This document shows positions 25,781-44,605 of a DNA stretch of 64,000 bases, one piece after another; positions within the stretch are counted from its first letter, which is position 1; every line of letters starts with the position of its first letter. Made by a program: the position numbers and the translations under genes. The notes beneath the pieces are model-generated. The model was not told where the DNA came from and ran no database searches. It saw nothing but the letters and a program-made list of their open reading frames with translations. The stretch comes from Sciurus carolinensis (taxonomy: Eukaryota > Chordata > Mammalia > Rodentia > Sciuridae): contig NC_062228.1 of NCBI RefSeq assembly GCF_902686445.1, forward strand, positions 67,560,648-67,624,647, written 5' to 3'.

Positions 25781-27316
25781 GTTATGGTTACTGTTACTAT
25801 GAAACAACCCCAATGGCTTCCTTGCAGATGGCAGGTCATTGGAATTGGCACCCTTCATAGTTGCATGAGCCAGTTCCTTATAATAAATAAACTTTCACAA
25901 ACATACACAGGGTCTCACACATGATTGGCTCTGTTTCCCTTGGGAATGCTGACTGATATGTATGCCTTTTCACTTGCTCCTCCCATTGTCTTTTTCCCCC
26001 CAAGTTAAAGCACAGCCTCTGGAACTATTAATCATGGTGTATGAATAGTGTGCATTTCCCAGTGACACGTCCTATTGAAATAAGCAAAGCAGAAACTTTA
26101 GAGTGGATCAACCCAGTAAATACCAGCTGAAGCAAGTGACCAAGGTAACGTCAGCAGTCCTACATATCAGCACCTTGTCTTTCCAAGATGGTCCACTGGG
26201 AAAGGTACATTTCTTCTAGGGCATTCTGGAAAAATGTGCACAACATCAATATATCTGTAAGAAAGTGTCATGTATCCCAACTTGAAGGACCTTCTACAAA
26301 TTACTGAACCAATTTGCTTCAAAAGCATGAGAAGTGAAAGTGTCTTAAATTCAATGAAAATCAACAAACTGTCACAGACTTGAGACTAAGGAGTATGGCA
26401 ACAAACACAGAGTAGCATCCTGGTTGGATTCTGGACCAGAAAAAGGACATTAGAGGAAACCTGGGGAACTCCAAAGAGAGTTTAGAGTTTATGTCAAGTA
26501 TTGTATCAAGACTAATTGCCTACTGCTGATGATCGTGTTATAGCACATAAAATATTATCTTTAGGGCAAACTGGTGACGTGCATACAAAGACTCTGCACT
26601 GTATCTTGCAACTTTTCTATGTCTAAAATTCTTTCAAATTGTAACAAATACCATAAAAAATGAGAGATAAGTAGGTGATGGATATAATAGTTTGTTTTAA
26701 ACATTACGTATGATATACATATATAGCAACAAATCATGTTGTAACCCATAAGTGTGTACAACTGATTAGCCAATCAGTAGTGTCAATGATAAGATTTGTT
26801 TTCAAAATTCTAATTAATTTGAAAATGAGATATTATAACATATAATGATCAACATGCAGGTCATGGCAATAACATAGACAGTCCAGAAATAGATCAGATC
26901 CATGCACACATGAACTCATGGATTATTAAGATGTCAGCATAATTTATGTAAAAATGTGCTGAGGTAATCTGAAATCCACAAGTGAAAACTGGACTTTTCC
27001 TTTAAAAATGAGAAGTATTCTAGACTTATTGTAAGAGCTATACTGTATGATAGTCAAAGAAAAACGAGGAGAAACTTTCTCATATCTTGGGTTAGTGATT
27101 CTTTCCTAGACAGAACTAGGAATGGCACTATAAAATAATATTTATATACATTAAATTTTATGAACAATTAAAATTTGCTCTTCCTGAGAGTTTCAACACA
27201 ATGATAAATTTAACCAATTTGGGGAGAAAATTTTTTTCAAATCATACTACTGACAATTTAGTTGTCTAAAGAATATATAAAGAGCATGTGCACACACAGT
27301 TAACTTAAAAATGGCA
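25781..27316. other. Intergenic, no gene recognised
   Basis: 25830-25965 resembles the end of an old LTR (CAGTTCCTTATAATAAATAA, then CTTGGGAATGCTGACTGATA). The rest is AT-rich unique sequence with no exon-like frame. Confidence 0.4.
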
Positions 27317-27470
27317 AAAGACACAGATGCTCAGGAGGCTGAAGCAGGAGGATTCCAAGTTTCAGTCCAGTCTTGGCAATTTAGTGAGAACTTGTCTGAA
27401 GAAAAAATTTTTTATAAAAGTGCTAGTGCTCAGTGGTAGAGTTCAATCCCCACCAAATAGTAAAAGTTCA
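27317..27470 (+). mobile_element. B1-dID-type SINE (5'-truncated)
   Basis: GATGCTCAGGAGGCTGAAGC and GGCAATTTAGTGAGAACTTG (B1 part) are followed by a short ID remnant (GTGCTCAGTGGTAGAGTTCA). Confidence 0.8.
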
Positions 27471-27502
27471 GGAGATAGGAACATATTCATATATTCACAT
27501 CC

Positions 27503-28420
27503 AAGTATGTTCTTAAATTTCCAAATGGCAAATAGCACAAGAATATATACTCAACATCATTATTTAAGAATTCACATTAAAGCCACAGCAGGATACTATG
27601 ATGTGCTCACCAGCACATGCAAAATGAGGGAAAAGACTGACAATCCTAACTGGTGCAGATGTGGGGAACTAAAGCAGTCAAACATTGCTGACTGAAGAAA
27701 GAATCTATGCATCCAATTTACAAAAGGACCTGTGCCTTCCTTGCATAGGCAAATACATAACTACCATATGATGCTGCCGTTTCACCACTAGACTCTTACC
27801 CTTAAGAAATAACAATCATTAGTCAAGGCAAGTTGGTCCCAAGGTATTTCCTCAATTTTTGTAGAGAACCATATTTAATATTAATTGCTTTTGGTGCTTT
27901 GCACAATGTTGTTTTCCAAAGATGATCTCAAGTCCCTCTGCAGAAGTTTATTACCATTGCAGTCACAGGTGAAATGCTAATTGCTTTTTTGGTAAGCAGA
28001 GATCATGGAGTCTCAGTTACTTATTACAGATTCAGAAGCCCCTCTCCACTCCTTCAGGGACGCTGCACTGGCACCCTCTGCCTAAACCTCCAATGCCATT
28101 CGGTAAGTATCTGTATTTTTTTCAGGTGTTTAATTTACAGGAGAATTATATCACAGGAAATCCCCAGGAATAAAGAACAAGTGTATGTGTGTGGTGTGGT
28201 GTGTATAGTGTGGTTTGTGGTTTGTTCATTGTGTGGCTTGGGCATTGGTGTGTGTGTATAGTGTGTAGTGTGAGGTGTGTATATGATAACTATGTGTATA
28301 GTGTGTAGTTTGTGTATGCTCTGTTTTGTGGTGTGTGTCATGTGAGTTGTTCTGTGAGAGGACACAGGCATATTTCTGTAAACAGTGAGAAAACTCTTTC
28401 CGAGGGTAGCTGGTGCTTAC
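27503..28420 (+). repeat. Segmental duplication block A (left copy)
   Basis: About 0.9 kb that aligns by eye, in reverse complement, to 48880-49862. Shared stretches include CCAAATGGCAAATAGCAC, AAGAATCTATGCATCCAATT and GGTAAGTATCTGTATTTTTT-like sequence, ending with a shared TG-rich tract. No gene was recognised inside. Confidence 0.85.
28183..28350. repeat. Irregular (TG)n-rich tract
   Basis: Imperfect GTGTG/GTATAGTGTG repeats. The partner at 48960-49190 is its complementary CA-rich counterpart within the inverted duplication block. Confidence 0.92.
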
Positions 28421-29329
28421 CGGTCTCCCATCTCCTCACTATCACTGCTTCTGAGTCTCAGTGCCCCTAATAAAGAAGCTAGACCTCAACCCTGACTCTG
28501 AAGACCCCACACTGCAGACATTTGCTCAGCTGTTCAGTGCTGCTGCGAGCTCCCAGTTGGAAAGAGCTGCATGGGGTGTGTGAGCTGCTCCTGTGCACAT
28601 GTGGCTGCACTGCACTCCCTGAACCTGTGACGCTAAGGCGCATCTGTGATGGTACCTCTGGAATCCCTGTCATCGGCAGAGGTGTGCCAAGATTGGCATC
28701 CTATTCAGAGAACAGATGGGTTCCTCTCATCCCCATCTCAGGACAAGTCCTTATTAAAGTACAGCATGGTGAAGGAGGGTTAAGGAAGGAATGTTCAGGG
28801 ACATCATAGCCTTAAGGTATTGGTATGGGTATGTTATTACCCAGGTATGTAATCAGATCCAAACTGCCTTGCCATTCTCATTCTCCTATGAATCTCCTGC
28901 TCTTTCTCCTCTCATCCCAAAAGACATTTAAAAAAATCAAACTAAAAGGGTAAAGATTAAAAACAATAAAAATTCTGATTGGAGAACTTATTTGATGGAT
29001 GTCACATTTCTCTCTGTGAAAGTAGAGTCACTTAATTTAAATCATCCCTGTTTCCAAATATTCTATGATAAAGGAGATATGAGCCTTAATCTACATTGTA
29101 TTTCAAGCGGTACTATGCTCATGCAATTCACAGATTTGCAGGTTGCTAAGTGTTTTAACCCTGAGAAACATGAATTTCCACACCAGGCCTTCATACTTGA
29201 GCAGACTTAAATTCATTTCATGAAGTCTTTTTCACATTACTCCTATAGTTTACCTTTTACCCTTTTCTTAGTTTACTTTACTGTTCTAATTTCATTACCT
29301 ATTTTTAATTCCATTTATTATGTCCCAAA
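28421..29329. other. Intergenic, no gene recognised
   Basis: Unique-looking sequence between the two duplication blocks. Short open frames (28522-28809, 28992-29210) show no domain or splice context. Confidence 0.4.
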
Positions 29330-29910
29330 TCTCTTTTCAATATGCACTTGAATTTCAAATATTTTACAAAATGTTAAATTTGAATCTGCAAGCTAAGATT
29401 TTACTGTAAAATTTTTGAGAAATCAACACAGGTATGAATGTGAGGTGCATGTTCATTTAAATACCCTTTCCCACCTCTGTACCTCTTGCTGGTCAGAGAG
29501 GTCACACTGCTTTTTTGTTGGGGACCTTCCCCACAACTTCACTTTCACCATGAAGTCTGTTGTAACTCACATCTCCCTAGATGAATTTGGCAGACTGAAT
29601 TTGGCTCTGTCTTCTCTTGTGATGCTAATCACTGTCCAGGGAGTATGAGAGATGATCACTCAAAGACATGTTCTCTCACTACCCATGCCTCCCCTGGTCC
29701 TATTATCACTAGTGTAGTCCTTGACCAAAAATGATGTCTCCCTGACACTCACCCATAAACTCTACTCTCTATTCCAATTGTTGAGATGTGATTGTGGTAT
29801 TTTTGCAAAGGATTTAAATTTCTCAATTTTAAATTGTAGGATTTTCTGCAAACCAATTTAGCAAAATATATAAAATTTCATGTATTGGCATTCTGAGTGA
29901 TCTTCAAAAA
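29330..29910 (+). repeat. Segmental duplication block B (left copy)
   Basis: Matches 47880-48866 in the same orientation. Shared stretches include CAAAGACATGTTCTC, CCTCCCCTGGT and CACTAGTGTAGTCCTTGACC. The right copy is interrupted by a MaLR LTR. Confidence 0.85.
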
Positions 29911-30117
29911 AAACCTCTAAGTATGCAAATGTTTTATATTTTTTTCACAGGACAACCAGTTGCAGCCACAAGACAGGACACTGGAGAGGTACAAGTTAAC
30001 TGTACTCACACAGGTCCTAGAGAGACAGTCACTGCATGCACAAGGGCCCACACTGGGCGAGTTCCACAGGAGGGGGGTTGACTGAGGAGGTGGGAGAGGG
30101 AGGAAAACTTTTGTATT

Positions 30118-30192
30118 AAAAAAAAGTACACTTGCCTTGTAAGCACAAAGCCCTGGGTTCGATCCCCAGCACTCCCCCCGCCCCAAAAAATA
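30118..30192 (+). mobile_element. tRNA-derived SINE, 3' half
   Basis: Retains CTTGCCTTGTAAGCACAAAG and an intact box B core (GGGTTCGATCCCCAGC) with an A-rich end. Box A is missing, so it is not a functional tRNA gene. Confidence 0.85.
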
Positions 30193-30197
30193 AGTAC

Positions 30198-30414
30198 AAA
30201 TATCACCAGGTATGGTGATGCATGCCTGTAATTCAAGCAATGGTGGAGGCTGAGGCAGGAGGATCGTACGTTCCAGGCCAGTCTGGGCAACTTAGCAAGG
30301 CCTTAAGGAACTTAGCAAGGCCCTGTCTGAAAATAAAAAATAAAAAGGATTGGGGATGTAGCTCAGTGGTAAAGCATCTCTGGGTTCAGTTCCCAGTGTC
30401 AAGGAAAAAAATTT
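30198..30414 (+). mobile_element. B1-dID-type composite SINE
   Basis: B1 head (GGTATGGTGATGCATGCCTG), GGAGGCTGAGGCAGGAGGAT, a short internal duplication (AACTTAGCAAGGCC twice), an A-rich linker and the ID half (GGGGATGTAGCTCAGTGGTA). Confidence 0.92.
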
Positions 30415-31985
30415 ACAAATACAAAAACACCAAAAAGTTTTGAGACAGCAGGTTTGATACATAGTAATACTTTGCTAAGACAAAATTATGAAAAATATAC
30501 TGTGGTATTTTATCTAAGAGATTTAACATTATATTTACATCAGGCATTTATTAGTTTTCTTCTAAGATTAAGGCAATAACTGTATCTCTAAAATCTTAAT
30601 TAAATCTCTACATACTTTAATGGCACTTCTTGAACAAGCCATTTCTCCAAAGTCATCATTCACTTTAACCATATATAAGTTATTTCTGAAGCCCTCCTAT
30701 GTAAATATCTGCAAACATAAGTCATTTCAAGTTCGGTTCTATTTTTTCCAGTAGCAAACTATAACTATTATTATACTTTACATATAGGTAAGTTCTTTTC
30801 ATTAAACTGATTTTTAAATTTTTTGTACTTTTGATAATAGAGGAAATTGAGAAATATCAACATTTTCATTGACATCTTATTCAATAAGATACATATTAGT
30901 GTGCTTTGAATTACTATATTGGAAAGACTTCTACCTAGAACAACAGTTTTCTTTGCTACTATTTAAGTTCTATGATTTAAATACCATTTTTGGTTGTCAA
31001 TGTTTCCTTTCCATTATTTTTATCATTTCCCCCCAAAATCTCCCTTTTTTCACTGATGTATTGTTGTTGTAAGTTTAAGATTGTTGCCTCCACAAAAGAA
31101 AAATTTCAACTGTCTTGATTTGTGACTCTTCTAGATGATATTATTGACCTTAATAACATTTCCTGTTTCTAGAATGTTTCTCAAATGTGTATTTCAATTC
31201 TCAGTCATAGATGTGGACGTTCATCTCACAGCTGTGGTTTCTGTGTGGTAGAAATGACCATTCCAGAAGATGATAACAAGGCACAGTCCCGCATGGTAGT
31301 TTTGTTTCTTCTCAACTTCAAACATCCTCATACTTCACCATCCAACAATGAAGATTCGCAGCTTTTGGAAGAAGGGATTGTTCTGAGGAAGGTTCTCCTC
31401 AAACAGTGTTGTTGCTATTATTTTGTCTTTACATATGATAGTAAATGTTTTGAAGTGACAAATATCTCACCCAAATCAGAAATTTCTTAACATGAAATAG
31501 AATCTACACAGCTATAGATAGGATAAACCCTCCATTGGTTTTCAGTAGAATGATTGTGCTTTCCAAACATCTTCCAGCATAAACCTTAGCAATTACTGTT
31601 ACATCACTTCTACCATATACAACTAGGTTATGTGCATTAATCCTTCAGAGTGATTGTTACATAATTTTCTGCAATGGTAGTTCCTTCCTGTGGCCCTGCA
31701 AGTGCTTCAGGTGAACTCAGCATTCTCTGTTTCCTCGCATCCCTTATTTTACATTTTCCAAGAGAATCTTAGAAAGTTTCTGCTCTAGATCTGAAATAAA
31801 CTACTTCCATCCCCAAAGACACTGCTTTCTTATACTGAGAAATTGTACTAAGACACCAAAACCTGGCTGCTAGAAATAGGCATTGATATTTGGTTGTCCA
31901 TAATTTCTACAGTTTTTCAATGCAGAAAGGAAGGAAAGTATATATTTTATGGATTTATTTACATATTGATATATGTGTGTGTATA
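30415..31985. other. Intergenic, no gene recognised
   Basis: AT-rich. One 101-codon plus frame (31185-31490) has no recognisable domain and no splice or promoter context. Confidence 0.4.
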
Positions 31986-32050
31986 GGGGGCTGAGAGTGC
32001 AGCTCAGAGCAAATGAGAGTCCCTGAGTTTGCTCCCTAGTATCAAAACAT
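31986..32050 (+). mobile_element. Diverged ID-like SINE
   Basis: GGGGCTGAGAGTGCAGCTCA and CCTGAGTTTGCTCCCTAGTA match the ID box A and box B regions with many substitutions. Confidence 0.65.
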
Positions 32051-32783
32051 TTTCTTAAATATTAAATAAGTTAATATTGATTGTTCCTCTCAAGTGGAGG
32101 TTTTAGAGTTTTATTTTAAATTATCTTTATATTATCACTCACTTTCTCTTACATAGAAAGTCTTATTTTCCACTTATATTAATATTGTTTCAAAAATACG
32201 TCAATACTTTCATACAATATATAAACAAAGTTTAAGCTGTATTGATAGTTTTGCCTCTAGGGCACGCAGTCAAAATTATACATTTTCAATTCACTTGAAT
32301 GTCCTTTTCACAGAGGTCATCGACTGGATATGCACTTTAATTTTTTATTTTTAAAACACCTAATTTGATTCAACAATGTTTACTAATTATGTAAAATATT
32401 TGTATTTGTGAAAACAAAGCCACTATTTTAGATTTTCTTCTAAAATCTATCTCTATGTATTTGGTTCCTGTATTTTTTTTCCTCCACATATTTGGAAAAA
32501 CTTTGGTATAGTCCATACAGTTCTTCACCTGGCTTTGCATTCCAGAAAGCAACCAGTTGGTAAATCAGTATAAAGATCTTCCTCACTCAGTTTATATGTA
32601 TGGAACACAATGCTATGCAGATGAACAATAATGCATTCACCTGCTTCCTGTGGTTAGACATTTAAACTGTTTCCAACTTTCAAGAATACCATCTGAATCC
32701 ACAAGCACACATACTTAATGTCCACTTAAACAGAGAAAATATGTGTTAGGTTTAGAAGTAAAGTTACTGGGCATGGTGATGGT

Positions 32784-32787
<4 letters not shown>

Positions 32788-32821
<34 letters not shown>
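32788..32821. repeat. Uninterrupted 34-T run
   Basis: A pure T tract with no retroelement body recognisable on its left side. It lies about 65 bp before the V1R pseudogene start codon. Confidence 0.97.
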
Positions 32822-32822
<1 letters not shown>

Positions 32823-32884
32823 GTTGATGAACTACCCATTCCTTTTGTTCCAATCAAAATCACTGACCCAGGAATGCTGATGTG

Positions 32885-33776
32885 ATGGCTATTGTCAAGT
32901 TGGAAATTGGGGTTATCTTCCTTATTCAGATGGGAGTGGGAATCCTTGGAAATTTCTCCCTCCTTAGGCTTTATACATTCACTTTGCTCATTGGACAAAA
33001 TGTGAGACCTACAGACATGGTCCTCAACCAGCTTGTCTTAGCCAATTCCTTTGTACTTCTCTCTAGAGGGATCCCTCAGACGCTGGCAACTTTTGGACTG
33101 AACTACTTCCTGAGTGACGCTGAATGTAAACTTCTCTTCTATTTTCAGAGTGGCCAGAGGAGTTTCCCTCAGCACCACCTGCTTCCTTAGTGGCTTCCAG
33201 GCCATAAAACTTTACCCCAATTTGTCTAAGTGGCTGGAGCTCAGAATGAGATCCCCAAAGTGCGTTAGCTTCAGTTGTTTCCTCTTCTGGATCCTGCATC
33301 TGTTGGTAAATATCTTTGTTCCTATGAAAGTGACTGGTCCAATGAACAGCAAAAATTTAAGCGTGAAAATAAATTATGGATACTGTTCCTCACTTAATCC
33401 AGATAGATTTAAAAGGTTTCTAGTTGCATTCTTATTCTTCACAATTGACTTCATGTGTTTGGGACTCATGGCCTGGGCCAGTGGCTTTATGGTCCTTTTC
33501 CTGCACAGACACGAACAGTGAGTCCAACACATTTACATCAACAGTCACACCTCCAGACCTTCCCATGAAGGCAAAGCTATACACACCATTTTGATCCTTG
33601 TGAGCTCCTTTTGTCTCTTTTACTCATTCTCTTCTGTGTTGCATGTTTGGATGACTCTTTCTGTAATCCCAGGGCAGTGGCTGATAAATACCTCTATGAT
33701 TTTGTCTTCATGTTTCCCAGCACTCAGCCCCTTTGTGCTCATTCATAGTGATACTCGTTTCTCAAGTTTCATTTGA
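32885..33776 (+). pseudogene. Vomeronasal type-1 receptor (V1R) pseudogene 1
   Basis: V1Rs are single-exon, seven-transmembrane pheromone receptors of vomeronasal neurons. The translated sequence shows V1R hallmarks in order: ILGNFSLL (TM1), LNQLVLANSFVLLSRGIPQT (TM2), VARGVSLSTTCFLSGFQAIK (TM3), WASGFMVLFLHRHEQ (TM5 end) and PALSPFVLI near the end. Length is about 297 codons, normal for the family. It is broken twice. A frame change near 33147 fits loss of one CA dinucleotide (TTTTCAGAG where family members read CACAGAG). An in-frame TGA lies at 33519-33521, after the HRHEQ codons. The rest is well conserved, so loss is recent. It follows duplication block B by 3 kb. Confidence 0.93.
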
Positions 33777-34109
33777 CCTGCTAAAAAAGGAAGCAAATTT
33801 TCCCTAGTTTGGTGATGACCATATTCTCTCCAGCTATTTCAATCATTCCTTCTATCATATTTTAATAATTTGGATGATAAATTTCTCATTCTTGATAGAA
33901 ATGTGTCATTCTATGTAGAATGGGATGGTTCAGTCCTAGACATAAGTCCTATAAGAGGCCTAAAATAACTTTGTGTGCATAAACAAACACTATTCAGACT
34001 GCTTTAGCTTCAAAAGAGTGATTCATGAATGTGAAATAGTATGATAGAGGAAAAGTATTGTTTGGGATTTGGAGAAAATCTCTCACCTTGGCTTTTGTAC
34101 ACAGTGGTA

Positions 34110-34800
34110 AATGACATGTAAAATGCACCATTTTAATAAATTTCAGGTGTACGATTCAATAATGTTAAGTAAATGTGATGTTGTGAATCTACCATTACTA
34201 CTTCCAAAACTTTTTAAAAATAAACCCAAACAGAAAAAGTGTCTACACTGAGCTATGACTTCTCATTCCCTTTGCCTCCAGCCTCAGGTATCCTCTGACT
34301 CACTGCCTGTCTCCATGAGTTAGCCTATTCAAGATATTTTGTAAAAGTGGAATAATAAAATATTTGTTATTTTGTATGTGGCTTACCTCAATACATTTTT
34401 CAAAGTTCATCCTTGTTGTGTTAAGTGTAACTTTATTTCTTTTATGACTGAATACTATTCCATTGTATGAATGTATCATTTTTTAAAATTCACAAATGTT
34501 TGATGGATATTTAGGTTGTTTCCACCTTTCAGACACTGAGACTAATGCTACCATGATCATAAGTGTACAGGTACCTGAGTTCATGATTTCAGTTCTTTAG
34601 AATATGTAAACAGGAGTGGAACTGTGGTGTCAGATGGCAGGTTCTATACTTTGAGGAACTGCCAGACTCTTTTCCACAGTGAGTGCACTATTTCATATTC
34701 CCACTGCCAGCATACAAGCGTTCCACTTTCTCTGCATCCTTGCTGTTGTTGTTTTAGTACCATCCTGATAGATGTGCAGAGCACCACTGTGGTTTCGACT
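34110..34800 (-). mobile_element. Old L1 3' fragment
   Basis: Reverse-complement features of L1 ORF2 3' coding sequence are present (ACTATTCCATTGTATGAATG, TTTCCACAGTGAGTGCACTA, CATATTCCCACTGCCAGCAT) but heavily diverged. It is the oldest L1 fragment in the window. Confidence 0.75.
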
Positions 34801-35640
34801 ATCCCTTAATGATTATGGTGACATTTTATGTTACATGCTATTCTCAATATTTCCTTTCCTCATCGATTTGCCCCTCTCTTCTCACCTCCCATCAGTGTAC
34901 AAACATGGACTTACACCTACTTTCTCAAAAGGAAAACTTGCTTGCCTCCATCACCTCCTTAAGGCCTATTCCATTGCCAGAGGTGCCAGACTTGCGAGTC
35001 AGACTTGCAGCCCACCTGTTAACTCCCTTCTCCAACTGTCTCTCTTCTACTCCATGGATGATGTTAGGGAAATCCAGTTTTCTTCCAGTGAGCAAACTCC
35101 ACATAGCAAACTGAATCTTCAACAGGAAATGGAAATATGTAGTTTTTCAAAGTAAATAATATGACTTGAGTCTGTTACTTGAGGATTTTCTTCTCCCTTT
35201 ATTCGGATCACAAAATAATTTCCTTAAACAAGTTTGACGTTAAGTGCTGTTCTCTGTCAATTTTCATGTATTGAAGGCTGAGAAGTTAGCTGGAATTCAT
35301 CTGTCATGCTGACAATGTTGGCGATGCAGAGCAGCAACCTCAAAAAGCTGCATGGGGTCACCAAGATGTTTGGCAGGAAACTGCTGGTGGGGGCTACCAG
35401 AGAATGGCTGTGGGCGGAAGACTGGCAGAAGCCAGGGGGACAGCATGGGCCTCTTTGCAGTGATGTCACAATCCTCACAGCCAGTGACAAGTCACCCCCT
35501 GACCAGCCTGAGCAGTCAGTGGAGACCCCGGAAAGGCTCTACCTCAGCAGTCCCAGGGCAGCGTGGAGGAGCAGCTTGGCAGGTTTAAGGCCTGGATCTA
35601 GCCCTCCTGGCCACTAGTGAGGCCAGGGCAAAAGGACAGT
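34801..35640. other. Intergenic, no gene recognised
   Basis: Contains open frames 34772-35155 and 35306-35617 (103 codons). Neither shows a recognised domain, splice signal or promoter. Part of it may be a degraded processed transcript. Confidence 0.4.
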
Positions 35641-36066
35641 CAGTGTACATAGCGAATGACTGGTCAGGAAGATGGAAGCTGATTCAAAGGAAATAAAATG
35701 CTAATACCTCCAGAGCACTTCCCCCTCCTCCAATCTGTTGCCACGGTCACCTGCCTCCAGGGATTGTTCCTCCCAACAAGGAGTTGCTAATGAGCAGCCC
35801 TGGGTGGCCCCCTTGCTGCCTTCCTGGGCAGCTCCTCTCCGGGCTTTTGGTCACTGGTCCAGTAGGCAAATAAGAGGAGGAGGGGGCATAAGAAGGCAGT
35901 GTTAAATTCTATAAAAGGGGCAGGCCGCCCCCACTCCCTCGGATACCAGTTCTGGATTCCCCTCTCCCTGAGAGAAGCAAGTCTCTGTTCTGCGCTGGCC
36001 TCGGCGCGTCTCCGTGTTCAATCTTGGCCAGCAGAACGAGCCGGCTCCTGATTTGTCCTCAACACC
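35641..36066 (+). mobile_element. LTR-like promoter sequence
   Basis: A clear TATA box (TTCTATAAAAGGGGCAGG, near 35908) follows GC-rich upstream sequence. Downstream are GAGAGAAGCAAGTCTCTG and CGCGTCTCCGTGTTCAATCT, like an R/U5 region, ending near CCTCAACA. No target duplication was found, so LTR identity is tentative. It lies about 0.5 kb upstream of gene B, same strand. Confidence 0.4.
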
Positions 36067-36503
36067 GGGCCCTCCCGGGCTCACGGGGGCGTCTCCCAGT
36101 ACTTCACAGCGTCCTCCTTGCTGTCTGCAGGTCAGCGTCTCAGGAGCAGGTCACTTCTGCCCTGGGATGAGCTTAGCAGTGCACGCCAGGCCTGCTGCAC
36201 CACGAGCGACCCCGGTCCTTGTCCCTACTCCTGGACCAAGTCGCCGAGACCCCCCAACGGCGCCGCAGTGCCAGCTAACGGTCGCTCTTCTGAGCGCGAG
36301 GCGGACCCGCCTCTGGAAGATGGATCTGCGTCCACGAGGAACGTCCAGCACAGATGATTCGGCCATGGCGGCCGCGGTTCCTTTAAGTAGCGCGAAGCCC
36401 CGCCCCGCTCACCTAAGGCGGTGACGCCATCTCCCAGCGCCCAGAGGGGTTGCTGGGCAGCAGTACCCAGAGCGCCACGCCGGCGGCCCTGCGGCGCGTG
36501 GGA

Positions 36504-36741
36504 ACTACACTACCCAGAAGTCCAGGCCAAGGCCGACCAATGAGCACTCGGCAGCGGGCGCTGAGACGTTTGTTCCGTATTCGAGGCGGGACTTCCGGCG
36601 CAGTCCCAGGTCGGTCGCAGTGGTCGCCTCTCCAGTTCCGCACGCTCAGCACTGGGGGTCCTGGCTGGTCCCCGCCGCTCAACGGCGGACCGAGGCGCGG
36701 CGGCTGCGGCCCGCCCGGCCCCGCGGCGCTCGCGGAGTCCG
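36504..36741 (+). promoter_or_regulatory. Gene B core promoter and 5' UTR
   Basis: In order: a ZNF143/STAF-like site (ACTACACTACCCAGAAGTCC, 36504-36523), a CCAAT box (36537-36541, in CCAATGAGCACTC) and an ETS/GABP-like site (ACTTCCGGCG, 36591-36600). The gene A promoter has the same order and similar spacing. Transcription start is inferred to lie shortly downstream. Confidence 0.7.
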
Positions 36742-43942
<7,201 letters not shown>

Positions 43943-44605
43943 CTCCTGGAAGTCCACACTTGAGAAACACCTTATACCAGCAAGAATTGTGCTGTTTCTT
44001 TGATCAGTGTTAGACTCTCTGAGGGAACTGCCTGCCTGAAGTTGAACATTTTACTTCCTAACACCTACTGGGGTAAGAGTCCCTGCATTCAGGCACGGAT
44101 GAGGCTCACAGGAACCTTTGTCAGAGTAAAATCACTGCCAGAAGGCATCTTCTACCCATTCACAGTGTTCTTTGATTACCTGAGCTTGTAAAGGAAGACA
44201 CCTGTCTGCTTATTCCCTGGAGAAAGCCTTGAACAACCTGGGCTCCCAAGGAGAATTCTTTCCCTTTTCTGAGTGATTAAAACATACATATGACTAGTTT
44301 TTAGGAGGAGGAGCTTGTCTGCAGTTTGCTGGAGTCTTCCAGGAATGGCTTACCTTCATGGAAAAGTTTTATCAGTCTCCTATTCACCAACAGGAAATTT
44401 TCTTCATGTTGTTCTGGTTTATACATTAATAAATGCTTTATTGTTTAATCTACCCATAGTCTTCATGTTTCTCTTCACAGTTTCTAATGGGAGGGAACAA
44501 AGTTGAGCTCTGTATGAAGTGATCAACAGTCTTCACAGAGCCCCCATTTTTAGTGACTTAATAGAGATAGTATTATGAATAAAAGTAATGGTCATTTCTT
44601 ACCCT
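43943..44605 (+). terminator. Gene B 3' UTR and polyadenylation signals
   Basis: After the stop codon, AATAAA occurs at 44428-44433 and again at 44578-44583. Either could end the mRNA; the first gives a 3' UTR of about 0.5 kb. Confidence 0.6.

Noticed and set aside
30118..30192. Possible functional tRNA gene (intact GGTTCGATCCC box B)
   Set aside because: No box A and no complete cloverleaf; it is the 3' half of a tRNA-derived SINE with an A-rich tail.
32885..33776. Functional V1R gene with unusual frame
   Set aside because: A frame change in TM3 and an in-frame TGA after TM5 both interrupt a family that has single-exon, uninterrupted genes.
35306..35617. 103-codon frame as a possible small gene
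   Set aside because: No domain, splice site or promoter; overlapping frames of similar length exist in the same region.
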